The notes below the pieces were generated by a model. It was given only the letters and a program-made list of their open reading frames with translations, was not told where the DNA came from and did not search any database. Of a stretch of 38,962 nucleotides of DNA, positions 7,971-19,234 are shown piece after piece. A program made the translations under genes and the position numbers. Position 1 is the first letter of the stretch; each line of letters opens with the position of its first letter. The stretch covers positions 1-38,962 of the forward strand of contig VKHL01000214.1 of the NCBI GenBank assembly GCA_015146655.1. The letters are read 5' to 3'. This DNA comes from Ochromonas danica. Lineage: Eukaryota > Sar > Chrysophyceae > Chromulinales > Chromulinaceae.

Positions 7971-8336
7971 ATGTATTTATTTCATAATGAATTAGCTAAA
8001 GTAGGAATCTTAGTACTATTTGCAATAGTGCTTTCCTGCATTATTATTTTTTTATCATATTTTTTAAGTGATTCATCACCTGATGTAGAAAAAGTTTCTG
8101 CTTATGAGTGTGGTTTTGATCCATATGAAGATGCACGAAACGTTTTTGACGTTCGTTTCTATATAGTAGCGATTCTATTTATAATCTTTGATCTAGAAGC
8201 TGTTTATTTTTTTCCTTGGTGTGTTTCTTTAAGTTGTCTGAATTTAGAAGGTTTCTGGGGTATGGCTGATTTTATTGTTGAGCTGTTAGCTGGATATTAT
8301 TACGCACTAGAAGTTGGTGCTCTAGATTGGGAGTAA
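7971..8336 (+). CDS. nad3: NADH dehydrogenase subunit 3
   Basis: Complex I membrane subunit (NuoA), 121 residues with three spans. The loop SAYECGFDPYEDARNVFDV (about 43-62) contains the Cys of the quinone-site switch loop. It is followed by FYIVAILFIIFDLEAVYFFPW. It is separated from rps14 by only three bases. Confidence 0.97.
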   Translation: MYLFHNELAKVGILVLFAIVLSCIIIFLSYFLSDSSPDVEKVSAYECGFDPYEDARNVFDVRFYIVAILFIIFDLEAVYFFPWCVSLSCLNLEGFWGMADFIVELLAGYYYALEVGALDWE

Positions 8337-8339
8337 TTT

Positions 8340-8654
8340 ATGAAATCGTTAGTAGTAAAAGATAAAATTTTAAGAAACAAGTATTTAAATCAAGAATTAA
8401 ACCAAAAAGTTGTTGTTTATGTTTTTAGAAAAGTCTTAAATGAGAAAACTCATTCTATGGATTCAAAACAAAGTTGGTTTGATTTTCTTTTTAAAAAATA
8501 CAAAAAAACTATTAGTAAAACCAAATTAGTAAAACGTTGTGTTTTAACTGGAAGATCTAGATCTTCATTACAAATAGCTGGAATTTCAAGAATTAAAATT
8601 AAAGAATTGATTCGAGATAAAAAAATTTCAAACGCTTCAAAATCAAGTTGGTAA
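8340..8654 (+). CDS. rps14: Ribosomal protein S14
   Basis: uS14 of the small-subunit head, 104 residues. The C-terminal half (KRCVLTGRSRSSLQIAGISR and a terminal KASKSSW-type end) matches the family signature RC-TGR-R...G-SR...KASW. The zinc-free form of the protein is indicated by the lack of CxxC pairs. It sits between nad3 and rpl14 with three- and seven-base gaps. Confidence 0.93.
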   Translation: MKSLVVKDKILRNKYLNQELNQKVVVYVFRKVLNEKTHSMDSKQSWFDFLFKKYKKTISKTKLVKRCVLTGRSRSSLQIAGISRIKIKELIRDKKISNASKSSW

Positions 8655-8661
8655 ATTAATT

Positions 8662-9045
8662 ATGATTCAAAAAGGAACAATCGTAAGGGTAGTTGATAAC
8701 TCAGGTGCCAAAATCGGTGCTTGTATTCACATGTATCAAGGGTATAGGAGACGTTATGCCAAAGTTGGTGATGTTATTAAAATTGCCATCAAAAAAATTA
8801 AAAAAGGAGACCCTGATTTACTTAAAGTAAAAAAAGGAAGTATGAGTAAAGCTGTAGTAGTAACAACTAAAAGCTTTTTAAAGACTTTTGACGGAGGGTA
8901 TAAATCTTCTCCATGTAATTCAGTAGTTTTAATTTCAGATCAAGATACTTTTTTAGGAACTCGCGTATTTTCTGGATTAGATGCAAGCCTTAGATATACT
9001 AAATATTTAAGACTTCTATCTATGGGTGTTGATGTAATTTATTAA
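8662..9045 (+). CDS. rpl14: Ribosomal protein L14
   Basis: uL14 of the large subunit at the subunit interface. The 127 residues start MIQKGTIVRVVDNSGAKIG, the typical N-terminus. The usual motif around VGDVIKIAIKK follows. The end (LRLLSMGVDVIY) matches the family's ...KI-SLA-EVL. Normal length. Confidence 0.96.
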   Translation: MIQKGTIVRVVDNSGAKIGACIHMYQGYRRRYAKVGDVIKIAIKKIKKGDPDLLKVKKGSMSKAVVVTTKSFLKTFDGGYKSSPCNSVVLISDQDTFLGTRVFSGLDASLRYTKYLRLLSMGVDVIY

Positions 9046-9068
9046 TTTAAACTAAAGAAATATATATT

Positions 9069-9140
9069 TTCTTGATAGCTCATCGGTAGAGCAGCTGGCT
9101 GTTAACCAGCGGGTAGTGGGTTCGATTCCCACTCAAGAAT
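9069..9140 (+). tRNA. trnN: tRNA-Asn (GUU)
   Basis: Acceptor TTCTTGA/TCAAGAA, anticodon stem GCTGG/CCAGC with loop CTGTTAA (GTT), T-stem GTGGG/CCCAC. Confidence 0.92.
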
Positions 9141-9156
9141 TTGTTATTTTTTATTT

Positions 9157-9537
9157 ATGAGTAGATTAAGACAAATCTTAACCCGTTACAAAAGAGTAAA
9201 AAAAGAAAGAAGATGCAAAACACCTGCTTTAATGAGTAATCCTCAATTAAAAGGTGTTTGTGTTAAAGTTTTTACTCGAACTCCAAAAAAACCAAATTCT
9301 GCAATTAGAAAAGTTGCAAAGTTACGTCTGAGCAATAAAAAAGTTGTAGAATCTTATATACCAGGTGAAGGACATTCTTTACAGGAATATTCTGTAGTGC
9401 TTATGCGCGGTGGAAGAGTTCCAGACTTACCTGGAGTTAAGTATCATTGTGTTAGAGGAAAGTACGATTTTAAAGAAGTAAAAAATAGGAAGACCTCAAG
9501 ATCAAAGTATGGAGCTAAAAAACAAAAAGCAAAATAA
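9157..9537 (+). CDS. rps12: Ribosomal protein S12
   Basis: uS12, the decoding-centre protein of the small subunit. The 126 residues hold [19 protein letters not shown] (about 48-66) and [28 protein letters not shown] (about 71-98), very well conserved. Its 3' end overlaps rps7 by 29 bases, keeping the bacterial str-operon pair S12-S7. Confidence 0.97.
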   Translation: MSRLRQILTRYKRVKKERRCKTPALMSNPQLKGVCVKVFTRTPKKPNSAIRKVAKLRLSNKKVVESYIPGEGHSLQEYSVVLMRGGRVPDLPGVKYHCVRGKYDFKEVKNRKTSRSKYGAKKQKAK

Positions 9538-9955
9538 TATTTATACAAAACTTGTAGGTTATTTTACAAAAAACGGTAAAAAAAACAGATCTACAAGTAT
9601 TATCATCAAAGCTTTAACTAATGCCTCAATTTCTTTAGATGACAAATCTATGGAAATTTTACAAAAAGTAGCTTATTATCTTGGTGTTGTTGTTGAAATT
9701 AGAAGTGTTAGAATAAGACGAAATGTTCATACAGTTCCTGTTCCTGTTAACGCTAGCCGTAGAAACTATTTGATTGTTCAAAAACTTTCAAAAGTTCTAA
9801 ATGCTAGTGGAGATTCTCGAATTAGTACAGAAGCTAAGTTGACACAAGAACTTTTAGGGCTTTTAAAAAGCAAGACATCAAAATCAGTTGCTGAGCGTGA
9901 CCTTGTTTTAGTTCAAGCTGAAAAAAACAAATCGAACACACACTATCGATGGTAA
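9509..9955 (+). CDS. rps7: Ribosomal protein S7
   Basis: uS7 of the small-subunit head, which nucleates the head and contacts the E site. The 148 residues include [24 protein letters not shown] (about 65-88), matching the family VE-RSRRVGG..-QVPVEV---RR. [24 protein letters not shown] closes the protein. The ATG at 9509 lies inside rps12. Translational coupling with rps12 is plausible. Confidence 0.95.
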   Translation: MELKNKKQNNIYTKLVGYFTKNGKKNRSTSIIIKALTNASISLDDKSMEILQKVAYYLGVVVEIRSVRIRRNVHTVPVPVNASRRNYLIVQKLSKVLNASGDSRISTEAKLTQELLGLLKSKTSKSVAERDLVLVQAEKNKSNTHYRW

Positions 9956-10133
9956 TGTATAACTGTTAAAACTTTTTAAACTTTATCAAGTTATTAAGGT
10001 TAACTAAGTTTTACTCAAACATGTATATAATTAAATTTTTTTAAGATTTTACACTTAAAACATGCAAATTAAAGAAATTTTTAATAGAACGCTTACATCT
10101 GATGTACTTTCTAGTAATCAATGTTACTAGATT
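9956..10133 (+). other. Intergenic spacer rps7-trnI
   Basis: 178 A+T-rich bases. The only open frame is a 22-codon one (10062-10130, MQIKEIFN...), too short to support as a gene. No structured RNA was recognised. Confidence 0.4.
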
Positions 10134-10206
10134 AGGCTCATAGCTCAGTGGTTAGAGCATACGCCTGATAAGCGTAAGGTCAGTGGTTCAAGTCCACTTG
10201 AGCCTA
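10134..10206 (+). tRNA. trnI: tRNA-Ile (GAU)
   Basis: Acceptor AGGCTCA/TGAGCCT, anticodon stem TACGC/GCGTA with loop CTGATAA (GAT), T-loop TTCAAGT. Confidence 0.93.
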
Positions 10207-10235
10207 TTTAAATTCAATTTTATATAAAAATTATT

Positions 10236-11030
10236 ATGAGAAATAATCAAAAACATAGTTTTCATTTAGTTGATCCAAGTCCATGGCCAATGGTTTCAGC
10301 ATTTTCTGCATTAATGCTAACCTTTGGGGGTGTATTATACATGCATGGTTACTCTACTGGTTTTTTTCTACTACAATTCGGTTTCGTTATGATTCTATTC
10401 ATGATGTACTGTTGGTGGAGAGATATTATTAGAGAAGCAACATTAGAAGGTCAACATACTACATCTGTTCAAACAGGTCTAAAAATGGGTATGATCTTAT
10501 TTATCGTTTCAGAGGTAATGTTCTTCGTAGCATTCTTTTGGGCTTTTTTTCATTCAAGCTTTAACCCAAGCCCTGCAATTGGGGGTGTGTGGCCACCAGC
10601 TTTTATCGTAACATTAGATCCATGGCAAATTCCATTACTAAATACTATTATTCTTTTAAGCTCTGGAGCATCTGTAACCTGGGCTCATCATTCAATAGTA
10701 TTAGGGTCTAAGGATCAGGCAATTCAAGCTTTACTTGTAACAGTAGGACTTGCTGTGATCTTCACTGGTCTACAAGCCTACGAGTACGTTACTGCACCAT
10801 TCAGTATTTCTGATAGTGTTTATGGAGCAAGTTTTTATATGGCAACAGGATTCCACGGATTCCATGTTTTCATTGGAACTTGTTTCTTAACTGTTTGCCT
10901 TTTTAGAGTGTATTTCAACCACTTTACAAGAGAGCATCATTTCGGATTTGAAGCTGCAGCTTGGTACTGGCACTTCGTTGATGTGGTTTGGCTATTTTTA
11001 TTCATCACTATTTATTGGTGGGGATCTTAA
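10236..11030 (+). CDS. cox3: Cytochrome c oxidase subunit 3
   Basis: Complex IV core subunit with seven spans, 264 residues. It starts with the typical [12 protein letters not shown] (residues 7-18). It carries [39 protein letters not shown] and the terminal [21 protein letters not shown]. It is separated from atp6 by a 49-base spacer. Confidence 0.98.
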   Translation: MRNNQKHSFHLVDPSPWPMVSAFSALMLTFGGVLYMHGYSTGFFLLQFGFVMILFMMYCWWRDIIREATLEGQHTTSVQTGLKMGMILFIVSEVMFFVAFFWAFFHSSFNPSPAIGGVWPPAFIVTLDPWQIPLLNTIILLSSGASVTWAHHSIVLGSKDQAIQALLVTVGLAVIFTGLQAYEYVTAPFSISDSVYGASFYMATGFHGFHVFIGTCFLTVCLFRVYFNHFTREHHFGFEAAAWYWHFVDVVWLFLFITIYWWGS

Positions 11031-11079
11031 TCCAAAAATCAACATATACAAATTAATATAAAAAAATAAAATATAGGGT

Positions 11080-11853
11080 ATGCTAAAAAATATCATTATG
11101 TTAAGTCCACTTGAACAATTTCAAGTAATTCCAGTAATTCCTTTAAGATTTGGAGCAATTGATTTATCAATCACTAATGTTACCATTATCATGGGAGTTA
11201 TGTTATTTATTGTAGTTTTATTTACTCAGGCACTTAAGTCAAAAGATGGAACATATAAAATTATTCCAAATTCATGGCAAATTGTTGTTGAGTCGATTTA
11301 TAAACTAATTTTATCACTAGTAACTGACAACATTCAAAGTAAAGAAGCACAACGTTTTTTTCCTTTAGTGTTTACAGTTTTTTTTGGAATTTTAATCATT
11401 AATTTAACAGGACTAGTTCCTTATAGCTTTACATTAACAAGTCACTTAATTGTTACTTTTGCTGTAAGCTTATCTGTGTTTATAGGTATTAATATTATTT
11501 GTGCAAGAAAACATGGAATGAAAATGTTTTCATTATTTTTACCTCCAGGAACTTCTATTGGGCTTGCCTTTTTATTAGTTCCGATTGAATTTATTTCTTA
11601 TATTTTTAAACCAATTAGCTTGTCAATTCGACTTTTCGCTAATATGATGGCTGGACATACTTTATTAAAAGTAATTGCAGGATTCGCGTTCGCGTTAGTT
11701 ACTGCAAGTGGTGGATTATTTATTGTTCACTTAGTACCTTTACTAATTTTAATTCCACTATTCGGTTTAGAATTAGGGGTTGCGCTAATACAGTCTTTCG
11801 TATTTAGCGTTCTAATCTCAATCTATTTAAATGATGCATTAAATCTACACTAG
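11080..11853 (+). CDS. atp6: ATP synthase subunit a
   Basis: Membrane subunit a of F-type ATP synthase, forming the proton half-channels against the c-ring. It is 257 residues from 11080; an alternative start at 11098 gives MLSPLEQFQ, a more typical N-terminus. The essential Arg184 lies in SLSIRLFANMMAGHTLL. The C-terminal helix ends GLELGVALIQSFVFSVLISIYLNDA. rnl follows. Confidence 0.97.
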   Translation: MLKNIIMLSPLEQFQVIPVIPLRFGAIDLSITNVTIIMGVMLFIVVLFTQALKSKDGTYKIIPNSWQIVVESIYKLILSLVTDNIQSKEAQRFFPLVFTVFFGILIINLTGLVPYSFTLTSHLIVTFAVSLSVFIGINIICARKHGMKMFSLFLPPGTSIGLAFLLVPIEFISYIFKPISLSIRLFANMMAGHTLLKVIAGFAFALVTASGGLFIVHLVPLLILIPLFGLELGVALIQSFVFSVLISIYLNDALNLH

Positions 11854-11996
11854 TTGTAGCTTTAATTATCTTTAAAAAATGGTTAGCCATAAATTTGATA
11901 AAGTCTTAGGAATGATTTAAATCATTAATTGCAAAATTGTGATTATTTATCACTTAAGAGCTATGAAATACTGTTTTTGGGAAGCATAGCAGGCCG

Positions 11997-12013
11997 AGCA
12001 ACTACGAGTTGCT
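11997..12013 (+). ncRNA. Possible degenerate tRNA-Arg (ACG) anticodon arm
   Basis: A perfect five-pair stem AGCAA/TTGCT encloses loop CTACGAG, which has the form of a tRNA anticodon loop with T33, ACG at 34-36 and A37. No convincing acceptor stem was found. A hairpin AAACTT/AAGTTT (12020-12037) sits where a T-arm would be. It lies just upstream of rnl. It matters because no other gene for CGN codons was found, but it may be chance. Confidence 0.25.
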
Positions 12014-12067
12014 TGTATCTAAACTTAAATTAAAGTTTTTATACTTTGTCTTTTTTTTAAAATAAAT

Positions 12068-13806
12068 ATTTAAATGTAATAAAGGGATACCTAGGTATCA
12101 AAAAATATAGAGTTGTGAATTGCAATAATAAAGTAAGAGAGCAATAGCTCGATGAAGACTTTGTTACTCATAAGAGAAATCTAATAAGACTTAAGACTTA
12201 AGAAACAAGGTGAAGTAAAACATTATAGTAACCTTTTGTAAAAATCAACCGAGAGTTTGTCAGTAGCGGTGAGCGAAAGCAAATAAGTTTTGTAGTATTA
12301 TCAAACGTCACTTGAATCATCCATAGAAGGTCTGAGTCCTGTAAACATACGTTAATAAATACTACGTTAATTTTATGACGAATTATGCTAAATTTGTCAT
12401 TTTTAAGAGGAATTTCCCTCAAACTAAAAATTTTTGATAACCGATAGTAAACAAGTACCGTGAGGGAAAGGTGAAAAAGAACTTTTATAAGGTTTAAAAG
12501 AACTTGAAATTTATTACATATTATCTGTTGGAGCTGAGAATTTAATTCTTGGTGACAGCGTACCTTTTGCATAATGGACCAATAAGTTTACTTTTGTAGC
12601 GAATTTAATAACAAGATAAAAATAACCTAAGTGTTAAAACGCGCTTTTAGTTACAATAGTAAGATCCGAAGCTGAGTGATCTAACCATGAACAGGCTGAA
12701 ATTTGTCACTAGCAATAGTGCTTGGAGGGCCGAACCCGTGTCTGTAGAAAAAGATTGGGATGATTTGTGGTTAGGGGTGAAAGGCTAATCAAACTCAGTT
12801 ATAGCCGATTTTCTGCGAAATATATTTAAGTATAGCCTACAAATAAGAAAGTTAAGGGGTAGAGCTCTTTTGTAAGGAGGGGGGCATTAGCCTTACTGAG
12901 TTATGAAAAACTACGAATACTAACTCTTTTTTTTGTGGAGTCAGATAGTGAGCGCTAAGGTTCACTATCGAGAGGGAAACAGCCCAGATTAAAAAATAAG
13001 GTCTTTAAATATGATTTAAGTGATAAGAGTGTTAAAAAGTGTTCACAATTATAAAGTGGGCTCGGAAGCAGCCATCTTTTGAAGAAAGCGTAACAGCTCA
13101 TTAATCTAACTTTTTTGCCTCGAAGATTTATAGAGACTAAAATCATTACCGAATTTTTAAAAAGTAATTTATATTACTTTGGTAGCAGAACGATCAATAT
13201 TAATAAAGTTAACTTGAAAAAGTTAATTGCTAAATTTGATGCGAGCATATTGGTATTAGTAGCTAAAACAATGTTTAATCATTGTCGCCGGAAATCCAAG
13301 GTATACAAGAACATGCTAAACATACTTGTTAATATTAAAACGATCCCTAAGGAAAATTACAAAAGTATAATCTGATGGGTTTTGTGTGAGTTGTGACAGA
13401 GTCTGTAAATTCAGAATGCGATCGTAGTGACCCTGAAGTCATGAGGACAAACGGAGTGTTCTGGCTGGACTCTCTGGAAATAGCACTCACTTCTTTGATA
13501 GACAATCGTACCCTAAACCGACACAGGTGGATAAGTAGAACATACTAAGGCGATCAAGAAAACTATATTGAAGGAACTCGGCAAATTAACTCTGTAACTT
13601 CGGGAGAAGGAGTGACATCTTGGTTAACGCCAAGAATGTTGGCACTAAAGAAGAAGAAACGACTGTTTAACAAAAACACAAGTCTCTGCAAATTCGAAAG
13701 AAGAAGTATAGAGACTGACACCTGCCCGGTGCTGTAAGGTAATGTGGAGATGTATATGCATCGAAATTAAGCCCCAGCAAACGGCGGCTGTAACTCTGAC
13801 GGTCCA

Positions 13807-13853
<47 letters not shown>

Positions 13854-13930
13854 TGTAACGATTTCTTCACTGTCTCCAATATAGACTTGGTGAATTTGAA
13901 ATACTCGTGAAGATGCGAGTTTCTTGCGGT

Positions 13931-13961
<31 letters not shown>

Positions 13962-14081
13962 GATTTTAAGTTGTTAAAATAAATAAGCTGTGTAAGTGTT
14001 AAGTGGGAGCGTAAAAGCGATAGGTGAAAGACCACTCTGTTTATTTGTTTCAACTAATTTTTTAAAAGACAGCTTATGAGA

Positions 14082-14112
<31 letters not shown>

Positions 14113-14267
14113 AAGTAACGGAGGCGTACAAAGGCGAGCTCAGGTTTAACAGACCGAAGAGTGTAATGGCAAAAGCTCGCTTGACTGTAAGATTGACAAA
14201 TCGAACAGGGATGAAAGTCGGTCATAGTGATCCGGTGATTTAACGTAAGATAATCATCGCTCAACGA

Positions 14268-14298
<31 letters not shown>

Positions 14299-14327
14299 GG
14301 TTTCCGAGAGTCCATATTGACGAGACC

Positions 14328-14362
<35 letters not shown>

Positions 14363-14377
14363 AATTGAAGACGATTT

Positions 14378-14454
<77 letters not shown>

Positions 14455-14712
14455 TGCCGCAAGTGGGAAAACTGAGAGGAGTAAACCCTAGTACGAGAGG
14501 ACCGGGTTAAGTAAACCTATGGTGAATTGATTATTACATCCGTAGTACCGTCAAGTAGCTAAGTTTATAAAAGATAATTGCTGAAAGCATATAAGCAAGA
14601 AACTTCCCTTAAAACATGTTTTCATAATTAAGTAGAAGATTACTACTTTGATAGGCTTTAAATGCAAGAGATCTCAAGTCTCTTAGTTGAAAAGTACTAA
14701 AATTTTAACTAA
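12068..14712 (+). rRNA. rnl: Large subunit ribosomal RNA
   Basis: The 5' end is placed near AAAGGGATACCTAGGTATC (equivalent to bacterial GTGGATGCCTTGGCA). Conserved blocks include CCGATAGTAAACAAGTACCGTGAGGGAAAGG (domain I/II, near 12440). Others are TAACTCTGACGGTCCAAAGGTAGCGAAATTCC (domain V, 13792 on) and the peptidyl-transferase/sarcin-ricin region with AGTACGAGAGGACC (14491 on). Variable regions near 13010-13330 are A+T-rich and expanded or reduced relative to bacteria. No intron was seen. Both ends are estimates; the 3' end is set near the ATTTTAACT that matches the bacterial ...GGCTTAACC end. Confidence 0.92.
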
Positions 14713-14748
14713 TTTATTTTTATTATTATTAACAAAAAAACTTATTTT

Positions 14749-15048
14749 ATGCTTTATACACAAATTATTGTAAATACCCTTTTATTTATTATAGGTGCTG
14801 CGGGTATACTTTTAAACCGAAATAACGTATTATTAATCCTAATGGGTATCGAAATTATGCTATTAAGTGTAGATTTAAATCTAGCCACATTTAGTGTTTA
14901 TCTTTCTGATTCACTTGGACAAATTTATTTCTTATTAGGTTTAACTGTTGCTGCAGCAGAATCTGCTATTGGACTTGCCATTTTAATTGCGTATTTCAAA
15001 AAACGTAAAAAAATTGCAATTTTAGAAATCAACTCATTAAAAGGTTAA
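14749..15048 (+). CDS. nad4L: NADH dehydrogenase subunit 4L
   Basis: Complex I membrane subunit (NuoK), 99 residues and three spans. LILMGIEIMLLSVDLNL (about 29-46) contains the conserved membrane Glu. TVAAAESAIGLAILIAYF (about 65-82) contains the second conserved Glu. It starts about 37 bases after rnl. Confidence 0.97.
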   Translation: MLYTQIIVNTLLFIIGAAGILLNRNNVLLILMGIEIMLLSVDLNLATFSVYLSDSLGQIYFLLGLTVAAAESAIGLAILIAYFKKRKKIAILEINSLKG

Positions 15049-15124
15049 TGCTTTAGCCTTTAAAAAGCTTCAAAAATATGTATTTATTACATGTTTTATC
15101 TTTTTTATTAATAAAAAACAGACT

Positions 15125-15376
15125 ATGCCACAATTTGATCAATATGTAATCGGAGTACTTTTAATTACAACTTTTGTTGTTTTTGGCGCTCTTCACTTTA
15201 TTTTCCTTACTCAAATTTTAGTTCCAGTTAAAAAAGCAATTGGAATGAGAGAAAGATTAATCAGCTTAATTAAAAAAAGCAAAGATGATGCAAACAAAGC
15301 TTCACCTTTCTGTAAAGCTGGTTCTTTCTATGATGAGTACGCTGAATTTAAAGAGCAGGCTCAAAATAAAAAGTAA
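15125..15376 (+). CDS. atp8: ATP synthase subunit 8
   Basis: Small stator-associated subunit of the F-type ATP synthase, 83 residues. The N-terminal MPQFDQY is the hallmark of protist and plant Atp8 (YMF19). One membrane span follows (about 9-32), then a basic amphipathic C-terminal tail. It lies between nad4L and rns. Confidence 0.92.
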   Translation: MPQFDQYVIGVLLITTFVVFGALHFIFLTQILVPVKKAIGMRERLISLIKKSKDDANKASPFCKAGSFYDEYAEFKEQAQNKK

Positions 15377-15714
15377 TCTTTTAAACAAAAAGTAACTCTT
15401 TTTGTATTTTAATATATTATACTTTTTTTAGGGCGTTACTTGTATAATTATACATTTAATGTCCTTGCCTTTCTATATTTTAATAATATAGGTTTATTTA
15501 TTCTAGATATTTAATTGTCTAGTTTATTTAATCATCATAGGTTAAATTTAAGAATTTTTGTAGGTCGTAAATGTACGACGATTGTTCCCATGTTTTACAT
15601 TTGTAAGATTTGAAATAATATGTTATATTATTACTTTATGGGTTCCGTCTACATAAATTTTAACTGAGTTACAAACATCAGTTTTGTTTACTAAAATTGT
15701 AACATAACTATAAT
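15377..15714 (+). other. Non-coding leader upstream of rns
   Basis: 338 bases without a gene. It is A+T-rich with several small hairpins. One is GTCGTA/TACGAC, loop AATG, near 15564-15579. Another is CTAGA/TCTAG near 15503-15520. Further A+T palindromes lie near 15615-15635. It could hold an rRNA promoter or processing signals, but no motif can be named. Confidence 0.4.
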
Positions 15715-16731
15715 GTTTTATGGGTTTGATCCTGGCTCAGAATGAACGCTAGCAATATACTTAACACATGCTAGTCAAATGTATTTAATATACATGGCGT
15801 ACAGGTGAGTAATACGCAAGAATTCTACCTCGTGGACTAAGTTAATCTTAGATAATTATAAATGGTAAAATCGCCACGAGATGAGCTTGCGCAAGATTAG
15901 GTAGATGGTGAGGTAACGGCTCACCATGCCTGTAATCTTTAGCTGGTCTGAGAGGACGATCAGCCACATTGGGACTGAGATAAGGCCCAAGCTTTTGCCA
16001 GCAGTGGGGAATATTGGACAATAAGCGAAAGCTGGATCCAGTAATGTTGCGTTAGTGAGGAAGGCACTAAAGATTTGGGTGTTTAGTTTGTGTAAAACCA
16101 GATTAGATTCTTAAATTGGCTGTAAAACTATTTCGTTAGTGAGGATAATGACTTTAACTAAAGAAGAAACTCCGGCCAACTTCGTGCCAGCAGCCGCGGT
16201 AATACGAAGGGAGTGAGCGTTATTCATAATGATTGGGCGTAAAGGGTTCGTAGATTGACAATTTAATCTTTGGTGAAATTTTAAGTAAAATTAAAACTGC
16301 CTTAGATATTGGTTGTCTAGAGTGAATTAGAGGATAATAGAATTTTATAAGGAGGAGTGAAATCTTTTGATCTATTAAGGAATGCCAGAGGCGAAAGCGG
16401 TTATCTTGAATATCACTGACATTGAGGAACGAAGGCGTGGGGAGCAAACAGGATTAGGTACCCTGGTCGTCCACGCAGTCAAAGATGAATGCTAATATTT
16501 GGTATCGGCCAAGTATAAAGTTAACACGTTAAGCATTCCGCCTGGGAAGTACGATCGCAAGATTGGAACTCAAAGGAATTGACGGGGATCTACACAAGTG
16601 GTGGAGCATGTGGTTTAATGCGATAGTACACGCGAAACCTTACCAGTTCTTGAATACAATTAAAGTATTATTAATAGCAATAGCCTTATTTAAATCTTTT
16701 AATAAAGATTTATATATAATTGTACAGGTGT

Positions 16732-16766
<35 letters not shown>

Positions 16767-17283
16767 TGGTTCAGTCCTTTAACGAGCGTAACTCTTATTT
16801 TATGTTAGAAAAATTTTTTTGGTATCAGACTTGTTTTGTGACAACCATTTCACTGAGGTTTGAACTTTTTGAAAGTTGCAAAAATCGTATTTTTAAAAAT
16901 TACTACTCATAAGAAACTGCTAGTGACAAACTAGAGGAAGGTGAGAACGACGTCAAGCCCTTATGGCCCTTATGAACTGGGCTACACACGTGCTACAATG
17001 ATAATCACAAAAAGTTATACAATAAAGCGATTTTGAGTCAATCTCGAAAAGTTATCGTGTACAGACTGTAGACTGCAACTCGTCTACATAAAGGTGGAAT
17101 CACAAGTAATCGTTAATCAGGAAGTTACGGTGAATTTTGTACTTAGATCTTGCACACACCGCCCGTCACATGCTGGGAGTGGATTTTGTTTGAAATTAAT
17201 CTGTGAAGGTTGGTCATTATAGGGTCTGTAACTGGGATGAAGTCGTAACAAGGTAGTCGTACGGGAACGTGCGGCTGGAATAA
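15715..17283 (+). rRNA. rns: Small subunit ribosomal RNA
   Basis: It begins around TATGGGTTTGATCCTGGCTCAG and contains the usual blocks. These include GTGCCAGCAGCCGCGGTAATAC (530 loop, 16184 on) and CTCAAAGGAATTGACGGGG-type (16569 on). Later come GCTACACACGTGCTACAATG (16980 on) and GTCGTAACAAGGTAGTCGTA (17242 on). The 3' end reads GCGGCTGGAATAAAAAT, so the CCTCC anti-Shine-Dalgarno tail of bacterial 16S is missing. Ends are approximate. No intron. Confidence 0.93.
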
Positions 17284-17409
17284 AAATTTTGCTTGGTATT
17301 GATGATCATAAAATAAAATTTATAAAAATAAATATTTCAAAAAAAAATCTATACTGTCGACTTTTATTAAATATAATACTTAATTATATTTAAATAAAAA
17401 CTAATTTAA

Positions 17410-18906
<1,497 letters not shown>

Positions 18907-18977
18907 TCTTTAATTTTTAAATAAGTTTTGTCTTTTTTCTGCCTTAGAAGCTCTAGTCTGGGCTTCAAAAAAAAAAA

Positions 18978-19062
18978 GGCCCGTGAATTATAAATGTTTA
19001 CACACTAGGTAATCTGACTGCCGGTTGATACTTCCAATAAACCAACCATGTCAGGTGTGGCC
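18978..19062. terminator. Nested hairpin at the convergent junction
   Basis: In the 214-base spacer between cox1 (plus) and the first minus-strand gene there is a long nested inverted repeat. GGCC (18978-18981) pairs with GGCC (19059-19062) and CACAC (19001-19005) with GTGTG (19055-19059); those two compete for one base. CTGAC (19014-19018) pairs with GTCAG (19050-19054) and GGTTG (19023-19027) with CAACC (19043-19047). The 3' side is almost uninterrupted. An A11 run precedes it. Position suggests a bidirectional terminator or 3'-end processing structure; an unrecognised small RNA is also possible. Confidence 0.5.
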
Positions 19063-19120
19063 CAAAAAATCGAATCAACACAAATCAATAATCTTTAGTA
19101 GAATAAAAAACCACAAAGCA

Positions 19121-19209
19121 AAGGCAACGTAGGATTTGAACCTACACCGTAATATTCACTAGCAGTGCAGTCGTGAATTACTGATTCTAACCATTAAATC
19201 TAGTCACCT
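19121..19209 (-). tRNA. tRNA-like gene with enlarged anticodon arm, identity unresolved
   Basis: Acceptor AGGTGAC/GTTGCCT, TA at positions 8-9, D-arm GATT...AATC with TGGTTAG, and T-arm GTAGG/CCTAC with TTCAAAT are all normal. Between D- and T-arms lie 37 bases. They fold as a bulged nine-pair stem (GTAA-TTCAC with GTGAA-TA-TTAC) capped by a 13-base loop, GACTGCACTGCTA. A standard seven-base anticodon loop cannot be placed, so identity is open. TGCTA in the loop hints at GCU, but tRNA-Ser(GCU) exists at 38745. It may be an intron-bearing, atypical or decaying tRNA. Confidence 0.6.
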
Positions 19210-19234
19210 TAAGGTAAAAGTTAAAAAGAAATCA

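Noticed and set aside
10062-10130. 22-codon frame MQIKEIFN...
   Set aside because: Too short and without context; the spacer shows no other coding sign.
12198-12572. 124-codon minus-strand open frame in rnl
   Set aside because: It is antisense to conserved rRNA sequence and on the strand opposite to the block.
13115-13375. 86-codon open frame inside rnl
   Set aside because: It lies within the large rRNA in an A+T-rich variable region and looks like no protein.
16563-16760. 65-codon open frame inside rns
   Set aside because: It starts in the conserved GAATTGACGGGG block of the small rRNA.
19121-19209. Reading the tRNA-like gene as tRNA-Ser(GCU)
   Set aside because: TGCTA is in the loop, but no five-pair stem frames it as a seven-base loop, and a regular tRNA-Ser(GCU) is at 38745-38834.
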